64,000 nucleotides of DNA from Paraglaciecola sp. T6c (lineage in GTDB: Bacteria; Pseudomonadota; Gammaproteobacteria; Enterobacterales; Alteromonadaceae). This document shows, piece after piece, positions 37,894 to 47,878 of this stretch. Within the stretch, counting starts at the first letter, position 1; the number at the start of each line of letters is the position of its first letter. A program made the translations under genes and the position numbers. Under the pieces are notes generated by a model that had not been told where the DNA came from, ran no database searches, and saw only the letters and a list, made by a program, of their open reading frames with translations. The stretch lies in NCBI RefSeq assembly GCF_000014225.1, contig NC_008228.1, positions 3,782,001 through 3,846,000 on the forward strand, written 5' to 3'.

Positions 37894-40714
37894 AGGCGCG
37901 CGTTTCACCTTCGCCATCAACGTTAGTGACACAGCGCTGACACAACTCAGGATGCGACTCATTTGTACCCACATCTTCACGGTGATGCCAGCAACGAGCA
38001 CATTTTTTGCCTTCTGATGCGCTGATATGTAACCACAATCCAGGCACTTCGGTTTCTGTGGCATCAGCAGGCTTGCTCTCAACCGCTTCCACTGTTGCAG
38101 ACGAGGTAATAAACACAAAGCGCGCTTCATCTTGTAATTTGCTAAGCAACTCAGCAAGCTCTGCGGTAGCGTAAATTTTCACCTCTGCTTCTAAAGAGCC
38201 ACCAATAGTGCCTTCTTTACGAGCCAGCTCAATTGTACGATTAACTTCATCTTTAACCGCTAACACCTGCTGCCAGAATGCATCGTTAAATTCGGTATTG
38301 TCCGCTTGAGCAGTCAACCCTGTATACCATGTACCGGTGAAAACGAATTCGTCTTCTTGCCATGGCATTTCTTGCCAGATTTCCTGAGCAGTAAAGCTAG
38401 TGATCGGTGCCATCCAGCGCACAAGCGCCTCAACTATATGATACAAAGCTGACTGGCATGAGCGACGTGCGTGGCTGTCACTCTTCGCGGTGTACTGACG
38501 ATCTTTGATGATATCCAGATAGAAACTGCCCATTTCAATCGAACAGAACTGCATCAATTTCTGTGTCACCACCAGCAAATCATAAGCTTCATAGGCTTTT
38601 ACGATCTCGCGTTGCATGGTGTGGGCACGGCTTACGGCCCACTTGTCCAATTCAACCATTTCTTCAAACGGAACCAAATCAGTTTTTGGGTTAAAACCGG
38701 TTAAATTGGCAAGCAAGAAGCGTGAGGTATTACGAATACGGCGATAGGCATCAGCCGAACGTTTAAGGATTTCATCTGACACCGCGATTTCACTGCGATA
38801 ATCAGTCGATGCCACCCACAAGCGCAGTATATCTGCACCCAGTTTATTGGTAACTTGTTGAGGAGCAACCGTGTTACCCAAAGACTTTGACATCTTTTTG
38901 CCTTTACCATCAACGGTAAAACCGTGAGTAAGCACTTGCTTATAAGGTGCATGGCCTTTAGTAGCAACAGAGGTCATCAGTGATGACATAAACCAACCTC
39001 GGTGCTGGTCAGAGCCCTCTAAGTACAAGTCAGCTGACGCAGGAATATCATCACGCTTATCGACCACAAAGTAGTGACTCACACCTGAATCAAACCAAAC
39101 GTCTAATGTGTCTAATACCTTAACGAACGTATCTGCATCATCCCCTAGCATTTCTTGGGGGTCAATATCCCACCACGCTTGTATGCCTTCGCTTTCAACA
39201 CGTTGAGCCACCTGTTCAATTAAGGCGTCGGTATTTGGGTGCAAATCACCTGTGTCTTTGTGCACGAATAACGCGATAGGAACGCCCCACGTACGCTGAC
39301 GTGATATACACCAATCTGGGCGACCCGCTACCATGCTTTCGATGCGGCTTTCGCCCCACTCAGGGATCCACTGAGTTTTATGAATTTCTTTAATGGACGC
39401 TGCGCGTAGGCCATTCTTGTCCATGCTAATAAACCACTGAGGTGTCGCACGGAAAATTAACGGCGTTTTATGACGCCAACAATGTGGGTAACTATGGGTG
39501 TATTTAACGTGATGCACTAGCGCGCCGCGCTCTGCTAATACTTCAACCACATGTTCATTCGCCTTAAAGACATGCTCTCCGGCAAATATCGGTGTGTTTT
39601 CAAGATAAACACCGTTAGCACCGACGGGGTTAGCAACTTCAAGGTTATATTGGCGACCGACGTTGAAATCTTCCACACCATGACCTGGCGCAGTATGTAC
39701 GCAGCCAGTACCTGAATCTGTCGTTACATGCTCACCTAAAATAAGTGGCACAGTGAAGTCGTAAAACGGATGCTGTACCTGCATGTTTTCTAGGGCTTGG
39801 CCTAAGGCAGTACCCAACACGTGAGTATTCTCAAAGCCGAAACGTTTAACGCACTCATCAAGTAGGTCTGTTGCCACAACTAAGCGCTCGTTACCATTTT
39901 CTGATTGTACTTGAACCAGGCTATATTCTAATTCTGGGTGCAATGAAACTGCGCGGTTTGCAGGCAACGTCCAAGGCGTGGTGGTCCAGATAACCACTGA
40001 GATTGTGCCTTCACCTAAACCTTCACCTATTGCGGTAAATTGTTTGGTGAAGCTGGCTTCATCGGCAATATTGAAACGCACATCGATAGACGGCGACACT
40101 TTGTCTTGGTATTCCACTTCGGCTTCAGCCAAGGCAGAGCCACAGTCTGTACACCAATGAACAGGCTTAAAGCCCTTTTCAAGGTGACCAGAGCGTACAA
40201 CGTTACCCAACTCGCGGATAATGTTCGCTTCAGAGCTGAAGTCCATTGTTCTGTAGGGCTTGTCCCATTCGCCAAGCACGCCTAAACGAATAAAGTCAGC
40301 TTTTTGCCCATTAATTTGCTTTTCGGCATAGTCTCGGCACTTTTGTCTAAACTCTGCTGCAGTGACTTTCTTACCAGGTTTTCCGACTTTTTTCTCAACC
40401 ATGAGTTCGATTGGCAAGCCGTGACAATCCCAACCGGGTACGTAAGGCGAATCAAAATCTGATAAGGTTTTTGATTTAACAATCACATCTTTAAGAATTT
40501 TATTCACTGCGTGGCCAATGTGAATATCACCATTGGCGTACGGAGGGCCATCATGCAAGATAAAAGGCGTTTTGCCTTTTTTAGCAGCGCGAATTTTGTG
40601 ATACAGCGCTTTATTCGTCCAGTCTTGCAGCATTTTAGGCTCGCGCTGAGCAAGATTCCCACGCATTGGGAACTCAGTCTCAGGCAAATTCAAAGTATGT
40701 TTGTAGTCACTCAT
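37886..40714 (-). CDS. ileS: Isoleucyl-tRNA synthetase
   Basis: This 942-residue class I synthetase has HIGH in [18 protein letters not shown] in [10 protein letters not shown], an editing (CP1) domain with [13 protein letters not shown], and a C-terminal zinc site with two Cys pairs (KCARCW and LCQRCV). Length and order match the eubacterial IleS of gammaproteobacteria. ribF lies 41 bp upstream and lspA overlaps downstream. Confidence 0.98.
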   Translation of the reverse strand: MSDYKHTLNLPETEFPMRGNLAQREPKMLQDWTNKALYHKIRAAKKGKTPFILHDGPPYANGDIHIGHAVNKILKDVIVKSKTLSDFDSPYVPGWDCHGLPIELMVEKKVGKPGKKVTAAEFRQKCRDYAEKQINGQKADFIRLGVLGEWDKPYRTMDFSSEANIIRELGNVVRSGHLEKGFKPVHWCTDCGSALAEAEVEYQDKVSPSIDVRFNIADEASFTKQFTAIGEGLGEGTISVVIWTTTPWTLPANRAVSLHPELEYSLVQVQSENGNERLVVATDLLDECVKRFGFENTHVLGTALGQALENMQVQHPFYDFTVPLILGEHVTTDSGTGCVHTAPGHGVEDFNVGRQYNLEVANPVGANGVYLENTPIFAGEHVFKANEHVVEVLAERGALVHHVKYTHSYPHCWRHKTPLIFRATPQWFISMDKNGLRAASIKEIHKTQWIPEWGESRIESMVAGRPDWCISRQRTWGVPIALFVHKDTGDLHPNTDALIEQVAQRVESEGIQAWWDIDPQEMLGDDADTFVKVLDTLDVWFDSGVSHYFVVDKRDDIPASADLYLEGSDQHRGWFMSSLMTSVATKGHAPYKQVLTHGFTVDGKGKKMSKSLGNTVAPQQVTNKLGADILRLWVASTDYRSEIAVSDEILKRSADAYRRIRNTSRFLLANLTGFNPKTDLVPFEEMVELDKWAVSRAHTMQREIVKAYEAYDLLVVTQKLMQFCSIEMGSFYLDIIKDRQYTAKSDSHARRSCQSALYHIVEALVRWMAPITSFTAQEIWQEMPWQEDEFVFTGTWYTGLTAQADNTEFNDAFWQQVLAVKDEVNRTIELARKEGTIGGSLEAEVKIYATAELAELLSKLQDEARFVFITSSATVEAVESKPADATETEVPGLWLHISASEGKKCARCWHHREDVGTNESHPELCQRCVTNVDGEGETRAYA

Positions 40715-40755
40715 TGATTGCTAAATCCAAAATCGTCGTTGTTCGTCATTAAATT

Positions 40756-41682
40756 TCAGTTAACCCCAAGCAATTGTTTTGCTTGCTCGGCGTCACGTTG
40801 TATTTGTTGGTGCAACTGTTCGAACGAATCGAACTTAATTTCGTTGCGTAATTTTGCTTTTATGGCCACAGAAATAAAGTGACCATATAGGTTGCCGGTA
40901 AAATGAAAAATATGCACTTCTAACTGAGAACGTTGGCCATTTACCGTTGGGCGCGTGCCAATGTTCGCCACGCCACTATATGCCTTACCTGCTATGTCAA
41001 CTTGAACCGCAAACACACCATTAATGGGGGCATTACAGCGTTTCAGCAATAGGTTGGCAGTAGGAAAGCCAATCGTGCGGCCTTTTTTATCACCATGCAG
41101 TACCTTGCCCGAAATCGTAAACGGTCTGCCAAGCATCTTTTCAGCAAGCGAAAAGTTGTTTTCACTCAGTGCATTGCGGACTTCGGTCGAGCTAATACGG
41201 CAATCTTCTAAGCGAAAGCTTTGCGTACTCACCACACTAAAACCGCATTTTCGCCCTTCAACTTGCAGCATAGCGAAATTACCTACTCGCCCTTTGCCAA
41301 AGCGAAAGTCATCGCCCACGACTAAAAATTGCACACCTAAGTCTTTAACTAATAGCTGCTCAACAAACTGCTCTGCGGTAAAAGAGGCAAAACGTTTATC
41401 AAACTTCAAACACAATAAACGGTCTACACCTAGTGCTTTAAGTTGTACATATTTATCACGTAATAAACTGAGTCGCGCGGGTGCGTTATCCGGTGTAAAT
41501 AATTCCTCAGGCTGAGGTTCAAACACCATAACGGTAGCAGGCAAGCCCAGTTCCCTTGCCTTCACAACGACTTGACTTAACACGGCTTGATGCCCCAGAT
41601 GAACGCCGTCAAACTTTCCAATTGTCAGTACGCATCCTCGATGTTTATCTCGAAGATTATGTAAACCGCGGACTAATTCCAC
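40756..41682 (-). CDS. ribF: Bifunctional riboflavin kinase / FAD synthetase
   Basis: RibF makes FMN then FAD from riboflavin. The 308-residue protein has the N-terminal nucleotidyltransferase GKFDGVHLGHQAVL and the C-terminal kinase domain with GRTIGFPTANL and NIGTRPTVNG. The start is GTG, six bases after GAGGA. A perfect 16-bp tandem duplication lies immediately upstream. Confidence 0.96.
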   Translation of the reverse strand: MELVRGLHNLRDKHRGCVLTIGKFDGVHLGHQAVLSQVVVKARELGLPATVMVFEPQPEELFTPDNAPARLSLLRDKYVQLKALGVDRLLCLKFDKRFASFTAEQFVEQLLVKDLGVQFLVVGDDFRFGKGRVGNFAMLQVEGRKCGFSVVSTQSFRLEDCRISSTEVRNALSENNFSLAEKMLGRPFTISGKVLHGDKKGRTIGFPTANLLLKRCNAPINGVFAVQVDIAGKAYSGVANIGTRPTVNGQRSQLEVHIFHFTGNLYGHFISVAIKAKLRNEIKFDSFEQLHQQIQRDAEQAKQLLGVN

Positions 41683-41695
41683 TTCGTTCCTCTTA

Positions 41696-41727
41696 TATTA
41701 AGTACGTCATCTATTAAGTACGTCATC
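41696..41727. repeat. Perfect 16-bp tandem duplication upstream of ribF
   Basis: TATTAAGTACGTCATC occurs twice head to tail, with the near copy ending 14 bp from the ribF start. It sits in the leader or promoter region between murJ and ribF. Confidence 0.9.
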
Positions 41728-41877
41728 AAGCCAAGCCACTACATCAGCTTTTAAGCTACTCCAAGCACGTAAGTTGCCCGAGCATGTATCTCATGTTTAA
41801 TACTGTTTGGCTAAAATCAAAGCGACGGATTATAGCGAACTACGCGCAGAGATACAGCCCGTTATAGCGCAGTTCGT

Positions 41878-43449
41878 TCAATTAACGTGAATTGCTTTTG
41901 ATAGTAACTGTTTTGGGCGTATCCCGAGGGCAAATCCACTCAATAAAAACACCGCCCCAGCTCCCGCTATCATGATGGCCAATTGTGTCATTTGCATCAT
42001 CGGCTCCCACATCAGCCAATTAGCAATCGTCGGTCGGTAATAGATAAGCCCAGCAGCCATGATTAAGGTCGAAATTAAGACTTTTGTTAAGAACAACAGG
42101 GTACTCGCAGAGAGTTTGTAGACCCCTAAACGATGCAACTTGCTGTATAACAAGCCCGCGTTCATGGTGGCTGACAAACTAGTGGCTATCGCCAATCCGA
42201 GGTACCCGAATGGAATAGCGAAAATTAAGTTAAACACCATATTCGACGCCATGCACCAAATACCGTACTTCACCGGTGTTTTAGTATCTTGACGAGAGAA
42301 AAATCCCGGAGCAAGTACCTTAATTAACATAAAGCTAAGTAATCCAGTGGCATAGGCGATTAAGCTGTACGAGGCGAGAGTGGCGTCTAATGCGGTAAAT
42401 TCACCGCGTTTAAACAATACGATCAACATAGGCTCCGCTAAGATCATTAAACCAGCCGCAGCGGGAATTCCTAATAAACTTACCATCCGCAGCGCCCAGT
42501 CGATGTTGGCACTAAACGCCTTGGCATCGTTTGTCACATGATTACGCGATAAGGTCGGCAGTATGACAGTAGCAATAGCAATACCAAATAATCCTAAAGG
42601 AAATTCCAGTAAGCGGTCAGAGTAGTAAAGCCAACTAATGGAGCCTGTGACTAAGAAGCTTGCGATAAAGGTATCAAACAACAAATTAAGCTGGCCAACC
42701 GATACCCCGAACAATGCCGGTATCATCAATTTACGCACTTTAGTTACTTGTGGGTCTGACCATCCCCATTGCGGTTTTACCAGTAATCCAGCTCGGTACA
42801 AGAAAGGTAGCTGAAATGAGAATTGCACTATGCCACCAATAAATACTCCCCACGCTAATGCAAAACCTGGCTCTTCAAAGGTATCCGCCATAAAAATAGC
42901 ACAGCTAATAATGGCTACATTTAACAGCACTGGGGTGAATGCGGACACAGCAAATTGGTTTAAGGTATTTAAAATGGCGCCGGTTAAGCCTGCTAACGAA
43001 ATAAACATTAAATAAGGAAACGTGATCTTCAACATCAAGGCTGCCAGCTCGAATTTCGCTCCTTGGGGCTCATCATTGAGATACTCCATAAACCAGCCGG
43101 CGCCAAACAGCGCAGTGACCACCGGAGAACCGATGACGCCGAGAAACGTTACTACGGTCACTATTACTCCAAGCGTACCGGACACTTTGGCAATAAATTG
43201 CTTCATGGCATCTTTGTCATTTTCATTGCTAACTTCTGTCAGCACAGGGATAAACGCTTGAGCAAATGCGCCCTCAGCAAATAAACGACGAAGAAAATTG
43301 GGAATTTTATTAGCAAAGAAAAACACATCAGCTGCCGCCCCAGCACCCATTAAATTCGCCACCACAACATCTCTGACCAAACCCAAGACTCGTGATAAAA
43401 ACGTCATACAACTGACAATCAATCCGGATTTCAACAAACGATTCGACAC
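41878..43449 (-). CDS. murJ: Lipid II flippase MurJ
   Basis: MurJ flips lipid II across the inner membrane for peptidoglycan synthesis. The 523-residue MOP-superfamily protein has about 14 transmembrane helices, and the N-terminal SCMTFLSRVLGLVRDVVVA and FFFANKIPNFLRRLFAEGAF motifs contain the essential Arg residues. It is divergent from rpsT, separated by 477 bp. Confidence 0.96.
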   Translation of the reverse strand: MSNRLLKSGLIVSCMTFLSRVLGLVRDVVVANLMGAGAAADVFFFANKIPNFLRRLFAEGAFAQAFIPVLTEVSNENDKDAMKQFIAKVSGTLGVIVTVVTFLGVIGSPVVTALFGAGWFMEYLNDEPQGAKFELAALMLKITFPYLMFISLAGLTGAILNTLNQFAVSAFTPVLLNVAIISCAIFMADTFEEPGFALAWGVFIGGIVQFSFQLPFLYRAGLLVKPQWGWSDPQVTKVRKLMIPALFGVSVGQLNLLFDTFIASFLVTGSISWLYYSDRLLEFPLGLFGIAIATVILPTLSRNHVTNDAKAFSANIDWALRMVSLLGIPAAAGLMILAEPMLIVLFKRGEFTALDATLASYSLIAYATGLLSFMLIKVLAPGFFSRQDTKTPVKYGIWCMASNMVFNLIFAIPFGYLGLAIATSLSATMNAGLLYSKLHRLGVYKLSASTLLFLTKVLISTLIMAAGLIYYRPTIANWLMWEPMMQMTQLAIMIAGAGAVFLLSGFALGIRPKQLLSKAIHVN

Positions 43450-43855
43450 ACGACTTCCTTTAAAAATTAGATAACCCGAATAACACTGCGCTTAAACACA
43501 GTGCCTATTATGCGCCAAGGGTAATTTAGTTAGAAGCATTCATCTGAAAAACAATCACCTACAGGTATAAGCACACTCTCACTCGGTGTAACCGAGTTGC
43601 ACCCCTGATTAGGCGAACAGGTATGGGGTGAGCGAGTATGAGGTGAGCGGGAATGAGGTGAAGAATGTGGCGTTAATTTAACTTCTTAGTGCATTGCCTC
43701 TTCGCTCAATCACGGAACTCAGGTAAACTACTATCTGGCAGGTGCGAATGCCTATTAACATCGCTCATTTAGCTGCTTGTGAACACGATTCAAATCCAGC
43801 ATTACGATACCCTGAGAATTAACTGCAGTTTTGCACAATAAATACGCAAAAGCAT
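43450..43855. other. Noncoding region between murJ and rpsT
   Basis: About 400 bp without a credible gene. It contains a small hairpin (ACTCGGT / ACCGAGT at 43581-43597) and a three-unit tandem repeat at 43621-43665. The murJ promoter should be at its left end. Confidence 0.7.
43621..43665. repeat. Three imperfect 15-bp tandem repeats
   Basis: Units at 43621, 43636 and 43651 share the core GTATGAGGTGAGCG with one to four differences each. They lie in the murJ-rpsT spacer and have no reading frame. The meaning is unknown. Confidence 0.8.
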
Positions 43856-43884
43856 TTGACAAACACAGGTCTGATAGGCACAAT
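43856..43884 (+). promoter_or_regulatory. Sigma70 promoter of rpsT
   Basis: A perfect TTGACA -35 box is followed by 17 bp and CACAAT, then a CG-rich discriminator (CCGCACCC). The predicted start is about 35 nt before the rpsT start codon. This fits a growth-rate-controlled ribosomal protein promoter. Confidence 0.7.
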
Positions 43885-43926
43885 CCGCACCCTTGAATTT
43901 TGACTAGAATTTTTTGGGAGTTCCAC

Positions 43927-44190
43927 TTGGCTAACATTAAGTCTGCTAAGAAACGTGCACTACAATCAGAAAGACGCCGCCAGCACAACGCTAGCCGTCG
44001 TTCGATGACACGTACATCTTTGAAGAAAGTACTTGCTGCAATCGCTTCTGGCGACAAAGCATCTGCTCAAGCTGCATTTGCAGCTGCTACACCTTTGATT
44101 GACCGCATGGCAACTAAAGGTCTTATCCATAAAAACAAAGCTGCTCGTCATAAGAGCCGTTTGTCTGCACAGATTAAAGCATTAGCTTAA
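43927..44190 (+). CDS. rpsT: 30S ribosomal protein S20 (UUG start)
   Basis: S20 binds 16S rRNA early in 30S assembly. The protein is 87 residues starting [10 protein letters not shown] after Met. The start codon is TTG at 43927, preceded by GGGAG six bases upstream. The E. coli rpsT gene also uses UUG, which is part of its autoregulation. The frame opening at ATG 43900 adds nine residues that no S20 has. Confidence 0.96.
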   Translation: MANIKSAKKRALQSERRRQHNASRRSMTRTSLKKVLAAIASGDKASAQAAFAAATPLIDRMATKGLIHKNKAARHKSRLSAQIKALA

Positions 44191-44214
44191 TATCGGTTCA
44201 GAATTTTTATTGTC

Positions 44215-44239
44215 AAAAAAGCGCTTAGGCGCTTTTTTT
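44215..44239 (+). terminator. rpsT terminator
   Basis: AAAAAAGCGC / GCGCTTTTTTT with a TTAG loop lies 25 bp after the rpsT stop and ends in seven Ts, a canonical intrinsic terminator. Confidence 0.92.
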
Positions 44240-44349
44240 GTGCCTATAATTTACGTTTCTCACTGCCCCTCTCCTTTTTGAGCCAGATTAAAGTAACTTG
44301 AATTAAGTTAAATTAAGTTATTCATCCAAACTTGCATTAAATTGAGCTA

Positions 44350-44613
44350 GGGGCTGCTGATCTTTGGTGTGTGTTTTTGCAGCGAGTTGTGCGGTATTTA
44401 TACTATAAAGCGCGAGAGTGATGTAGTTGTTCTACTTGAGTGAGTGCTGAAGCACTAGAAATACTGCACAAACGCAGTCGGAAGGATTCTGCCTAAACAC
44501 TTTTTACTCTTTATTGCTATTTTTTGAATTAGCCCACTAGGCCAGCAAATGAGCGCCGCGATTAAAAAGCGTTTAGATTGAACAAAATTTATACCACAAA
44601 GATCTACAGCCCC
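44350..44613. mobile_element. MITE-like element or IS remnant
   Basis: The 264-bp stretch starts with GGGGCTGCTGATCTTTG and ends with the near-perfect inverse, CAAAGATCTACAGCCCC (15 of 17 bases match). Both ends are flanked by TA, which suits insertion of a Tc1/mariner-IS630-type element at TA. It contains no transposase frame, so it would be non-autonomous or decayed. It lies between the rpsT terminator and the M28 peptidase gene. Confidence 0.6.
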
Positions 44614-44616
44614 TAA

Positions 44617-44670
44617 TACCATTCCAGTAAATAATTGCTCAGTGGTTAATTATTTTTACTGGGATTGATA
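44617..44670. repeat. 54-bp imperfect palindrome
   Basis: TACCATTCCAGTAAATAATT and its imperfect inverse AATTATTTTTACTGGGATTGATA flank a 14-base centre. It stands directly beside the MITE-like element and 35 bp before the peptidase gene. It could be a short palindromic repeat family or a hairpin in the peptidase leader. The lack of a T-run on the far side argues against a simple terminator. Confidence 0.6.
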
Positions 44671-44704
44671 TAAATAAACAATAATATTCATTTAAGGAAA
44701 TCAC

Positions 44705-46123
44705 ATGAGAAGCATACATTTGTATCGTTCGCTTGCACTAACCGGCACCTTGCTGGTCAGTGCTTGTGCATCAACTGAACCAACGCACACAGCGACTACT
44801 CAACTTGCTGAACTAAGTTCGAAAGCGATGAATAGCGATACCGCTTACGAAATAGTGAAATCACTCACAGTAGAAGTTGGACCACGAATAGCGGGCAGTG
44901 AAGGTGATAAGCGCGCGGTTGAATGGGCGGAAAATAAATTTAAAGAACTGGGATTTGATAACGTCTACAAAGAGCCTGTTCGCGTAAGAAATTGGTCTCG
45001 CGGTATTGCAGATGCAAAAATCATCGCCCCTTATCAGCAGAAATTATTTATCACCGCATTAGGTGGATCAGTGGCCACTCCTGAAGGCGGCCTTACCACT
45101 CAAGTGACTATGTTCGACTCTTTGGCTTCATTAAAACAAGCTGACGCAGCGCAAGTAGATGGAAAAATCGTTTTCATTAATCAACGCATGCAACGTGATC
45201 GCGCTGGTAAAGGCTACGGCCCTGTCGTTATTGGGCGCTCACAAGGTGCTATTGAGGCGGCAAAATTAGGCGCCAAAGCGGTCCTTATTCGCTCCGTCGG
45301 TACCGATAATTCGCGTTTTGCGCATACCGGTGTTATGCAATATTCCGACGATGTACAGAAAATACCCGCAGGCGCGTTATCAAACGCTGACGCTGACAAC
45401 TTACAAGCTATGATCGACGCAGGTAATGATGTGACATTAGCAGTGGACATGCGTGCTAAAGAACACGGCTGGCAGACGTCTTATAATGTTATTGGGGAAT
45501 TTACCGGTACAGAGTCTCCTGAAGAGGTTGTGCTGATAGGTGCTCACTTAGATTCATGGGACGAAGGCACAGGTGCGTTGGATGATGGCGCAGGTGTCGG
45601 GATTGTTACCGGCGCAGCTACCTTGATAAAAACCCTAACTGGCCAACCCAAACGGACGATCAGGGTAGTACTTTATGCGTCTGAAGAATTCGGCTTAACT
45701 GGCGCGCAGGAATATACCCGTAAGCACAAAGAGGAATTAGGCAATATTATTGTTGCAGCAGAGTCTGACTTTGGTGCGGGGGAAATTTATCAAATGGATA
45801 CCCTTTTTGCGCCGGACGCTGTTGAGGCAGCTACCCCCTTATTTGCCGCCCTTGCCAAAATAGGCATTAAACAAGGCCATAACCAAGCTGGCGGCGGCCC
45901 TGATGTGTCAATGCTCCCCAAGCACGGGGTGCCCGTGGTTTCTCTGTTACAAGATGGCACCTATTATTTTGACTACCATCACACGGCGAATGACACATTA
46001 GACAAGGTTGATCCAAAAGCATTAGCACAAAACCAGGCCGCTTATGCGTTGCTTGCTTATTTTATGGCAAATAGCGATATTGAGACGCGCCCAGCACCTA
46101 AAGAACTGGCACAATCACATTAG
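44705..46123 (+). CDS. M28 family zinc aminopeptidase, lipoprotein
   Basis: The 472-residue protein has a lipoprotein signal with lipobox LVSAC (Cys20), so it is an outer- or inner-membrane lipoprotein. A PA-domain-like insert (about residues 120-250) precedes the M28 peptidase core. Zinc ligands and catalytic residues are visible in GAHLDSWDEGTGALDDGAG, ASEEFGLTGAQEY, ESDFGAGEI and YFDYHHTANDTLDKV. It probably releases N-terminal residues from peptides in the envelope. ATG follows AAGGAAAT. A strong terminator follows. Confidence 0.9.
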   Translation: MRSIHLYRSLALTGTLLVSACASTEPTHTATTQLAELSSKAMNSDTAYEIVKSLTVEVGPRIAGSEGDKRAVEWAENKFKELGFDNVYKEPVRVRNWSRGIADAKIIAPYQQKLFITALGGSVATPEGGLTTQVTMFDSLASLKQADAAQVDGKIVFINQRMQRDRAGKGYGPVVIGRSQGAIEAAKLGAKAVLIRSVGTDNSRFAHTGVMQYSDDVQKIPAGALSNADADNLQAMIDAGNDVTLAVDMRAKEHGWQTSYNVIGEFTGTESPEEVVLIGAHLDSWDEGTGALDDGAGVGIVTGAATLIKTLTGQPKRTIRVVLYASEEFGLTGAQEYTRKHKEELGNIIVAAESDFGAGEIYQMDTLFAPDAVEAATPLFAALAKIGIKQGHNQAGGGPDVSMLPKHGVPVVSLLQDGTYYFDYHHTANDTLDKVDPKALAQNQAAYALLAYFMANSDIETRPAPKELAQSH

Positions 46124-46152
46124 TGAAGTCAACGCAGTATCGTATTTCACAC

Positions 46153-46190
46153 AAAAAAGGCGAGGTGTCGACATGACATCTCGCCTTTTT
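46153..46190. terminator. Bidirectional terminator after the M28 peptidase gene
   Basis: AAAAAGGCGAGGTGTC / GACATCTCGCCTTTTT form a 16-bp stem with one G-T pair and a five-base loop. Both arms carry A/T tracts, so it can terminate the peptidase gene and the convergent flavodoxin operon. Confidence 0.88.
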
Positions 46191-46224
46191 AATGGCTTAA
46201 GTTAGGGCAACTTACGTCACAACT

Positions 46225-46671
46225 TTACGCAAATTCAGCGGCCAATGGCTCTATAAAAGCCAACGCTTCTTTTTCAGGCTCAAGAGTTTCACAAGCATCA
46301 ATCTTAAGCATACCTGCAACTGGCTTGCCTTGTAACTCAAGTAATAGCGCTTGTATTTGCTCGCCCGCCCCGCAGTACGAATCACAGTAACTACTATCAC
46401 CTAAGCCAATGACAGCAAACGGCTTCTGATCCATCAAAGGGAACATGTCCTTTAAATCTGCAACAAAAAACTCGAGATTCGGCGGAATATCCCCCTGCCC
46501 CGTAGTGGAAGAAACAAAAATGTACCCATCACAGCGTTTAAAATCATCAATGCTTGGGTCGTCATATATTTCGCTAACCACTTGTTTACTGGTGAGCAGC
46601 TCTTGTACTTGCTCTGCAACATGTTGGGCGTTACCGTAAACTGAACCAACGAAAATACCTACTTTACTCAT
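46225..46671 (-). CDS. yqcA: Flavodoxin, YqcA-like
   Basis: The 148-residue flavodoxin has the FMN phosphate loop (GSVYGNAQHVA, residues 9-19), SSTTGQGDIPPN and GLGDSSYCDSYCGAG. MioC is a close paralogue, but its place downstream of yqcC and truC matches E. coli yqcA. The electron-transfer partner is unknown. Confidence 0.85.
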   Translation of the reverse strand: MSKVGIFVGSVYGNAQHVAEQVQELLTSKQVVSEIYDDPSIDDFKRCDGYIFVSSTTGQGDIPPNLEFFVADLKDMFPLMDQKPFAVIGLGDSSYCDSYCGAGEQIQALLLELQGKPVAGMLKIDACETLEPEKEALAFIEPLAAEFA

Positions 46672-46704
46672 TTTTTACTCTTCCTTTGATAAAACAAAAT
46701 TAGT

Positions 46705-47463
46705 TTACCGACTATTTGAAAGCAGATCTAACCTATCTAACGATGGTAATTCCCAGCCCCATTGCACCATCAATGTAGACATCCTTTGATCGAAATCATT
46801 CACTATCGCCAATTTTTCGTTACTTACTGGATGTGTCATGCACATTTGTTGGCAGGTCAATGCCAAACCATTAAATGAAAACTGATCACGCATAAATTTA
46901 TTGTGTTTTCCATCACCATGAGTGGTATCACCCACGATGGGATGATTAATATGGCACATGTGCCTACGCAATTGATGTTTGCGACCCGTCTTTGGGTGCA
47001 GCCGCACGAGCGTGTATCGAGCCGAGGGATAACGACTGACAGCAAAAGGCAACTCGAATTGCTGTAGCGGCACGTATTCTGTTTGTGCTTCTTGGGCGTC
47101 TTTATCTTGTTTAGCACGCTTATCTGCTATTTTATCGAGCTTTTCTTTAAGGGCATAATCAATCAAACCCGCTTCTTTTACATGGCCGCGCACGATGGCG
47201 AAGTACGTTTTTGCAATTGTATTACCAGCAAATTGCTCCCCCAGCAGGCGCGCAATATCTGCAGATAAAGCGAACACTAGTACTCCGGAGGTTGGGCGAT
47301 CTAAACGATGAACCGGAAACACATGCTGACCGATTTGGTCTCTGAGCATCTGCATCGCAAACTGGGTTTCGTGACGGTCAATCATACTTCTGTGTACTAA
47401 TAAACCAGCGGGTTTGTGAATAGCGACTAAGCATTCGTCTTGATACAAAATAGTTAATGTCAT
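46705..47463 (-). CDS. truC: tRNA pseudouridine(65) synthase
   Basis: TruC makes pseudouridine at position 65 of tRNA-Ile and tRNA-Asp. From ATG 47463 it is 252 residues. The catalytic Asp lies in HRLDRPTSGVLVFAL, and the RluA-family motif ETQ..YVPL is followed by HPKTGRKHQLRRHM. The ATG shares one base with the yqcC stop (TAATG). The upstream extension to 47478 is not needed. Confidence 0.93.
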   Translation of the reverse strand: MTLTILYQDECLVAIHKPAGLLVHRSMIDRHETQFAMQMLRDQIGQHVFPVHRLDRPTSGVLVFALSADIARLLGEQFAGNTIAKTYFAIVRGHVKEAGLIDYALKEKLDKIADKRAKQDKDAQEAQTEYVPLQQFELPFAVSRYPSARYTLVRLHPKTGRKHQLRRHMCHINHPIVGDTTHGDGKHNKFMRDQFSFNGLALTCQQMCMTHPVSNEKLAIVNDFDQRMSTLMVQWGWELPSLDRLDLLSNSR

Positions 47464-47819
47464 TATTCTGCTCCACAAAACGCGAGGTCAATTTGCGCTA
47501 ACACGTCAAGTACAGGTTCCCGCGTTGGCTGTCCTGTCGTGTATTCTTTAGCCCACTCTTGTGCCATCGGCATAAGTGCCATTCGTGTGGGCAGTGGCTT
47601 TTCTTCTTGTAACAATTCATTCATCTTGGGAATAAAGATAAATTGCAGCCACTGAGCAAATCCCATACGATCACAAGCAAAAGGCAATTCACTTTGCATT
47701 GCCCACTGTGATGGCGGGGAATAAGTCCACTGTTCAGCTGTTTTTAGTGCCTCGGCCAATTGCGATAACAGCTTCTCTACTTGGACTTCTGAGGCGCTAC
47801 ATGGCATGCTTCCGCTCAT
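47463..47819 (-). CDS. yqcC: YqcC family protein
   Basis: The 118-residue protein is helical and acidic, with the YqcC pattern PFACDRMGFAQWLQFIFIPKM and LPTRMALMPMAQEW. The function is unknown. The yqcC-truC-yqcA operon is conserved in enterics, where csrB lies beside it, and here a csrB-like RNA lies 1.4 kb away. Confidence 0.9.
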   Translation of the reverse strand: MSGSMPCSASEVQVEKLLSQLAEALKTAEQWTYSPPSQWAMQSELPFACDRMGFAQWLQFIFIPKMNELLQEEKPLPTRMALMPMAQEWAKEYTTGQPTREPVLDVLAQIDLAFCGAE

Positions 47820-47878
47820 ATTTAATCATCTCAAAATTAGGTTGTTTCCGCGTAATGCGCGGCAGTTTATAGGTAAAC

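Noticed and set aside
37894-38157. N-terminal extension of lspA
   Set aside because: The extra 88 codons lie inside ileS and have no lspA-like content; the ATG at 37893 gives the normal 164-residue protein.
43900-43926. ATG start for rpsT
   Set aside because: It adds nine residues not found in S20, while the TTG at 43927 has a good Shine-Dalgarno and matches known UUG use in rpsT.
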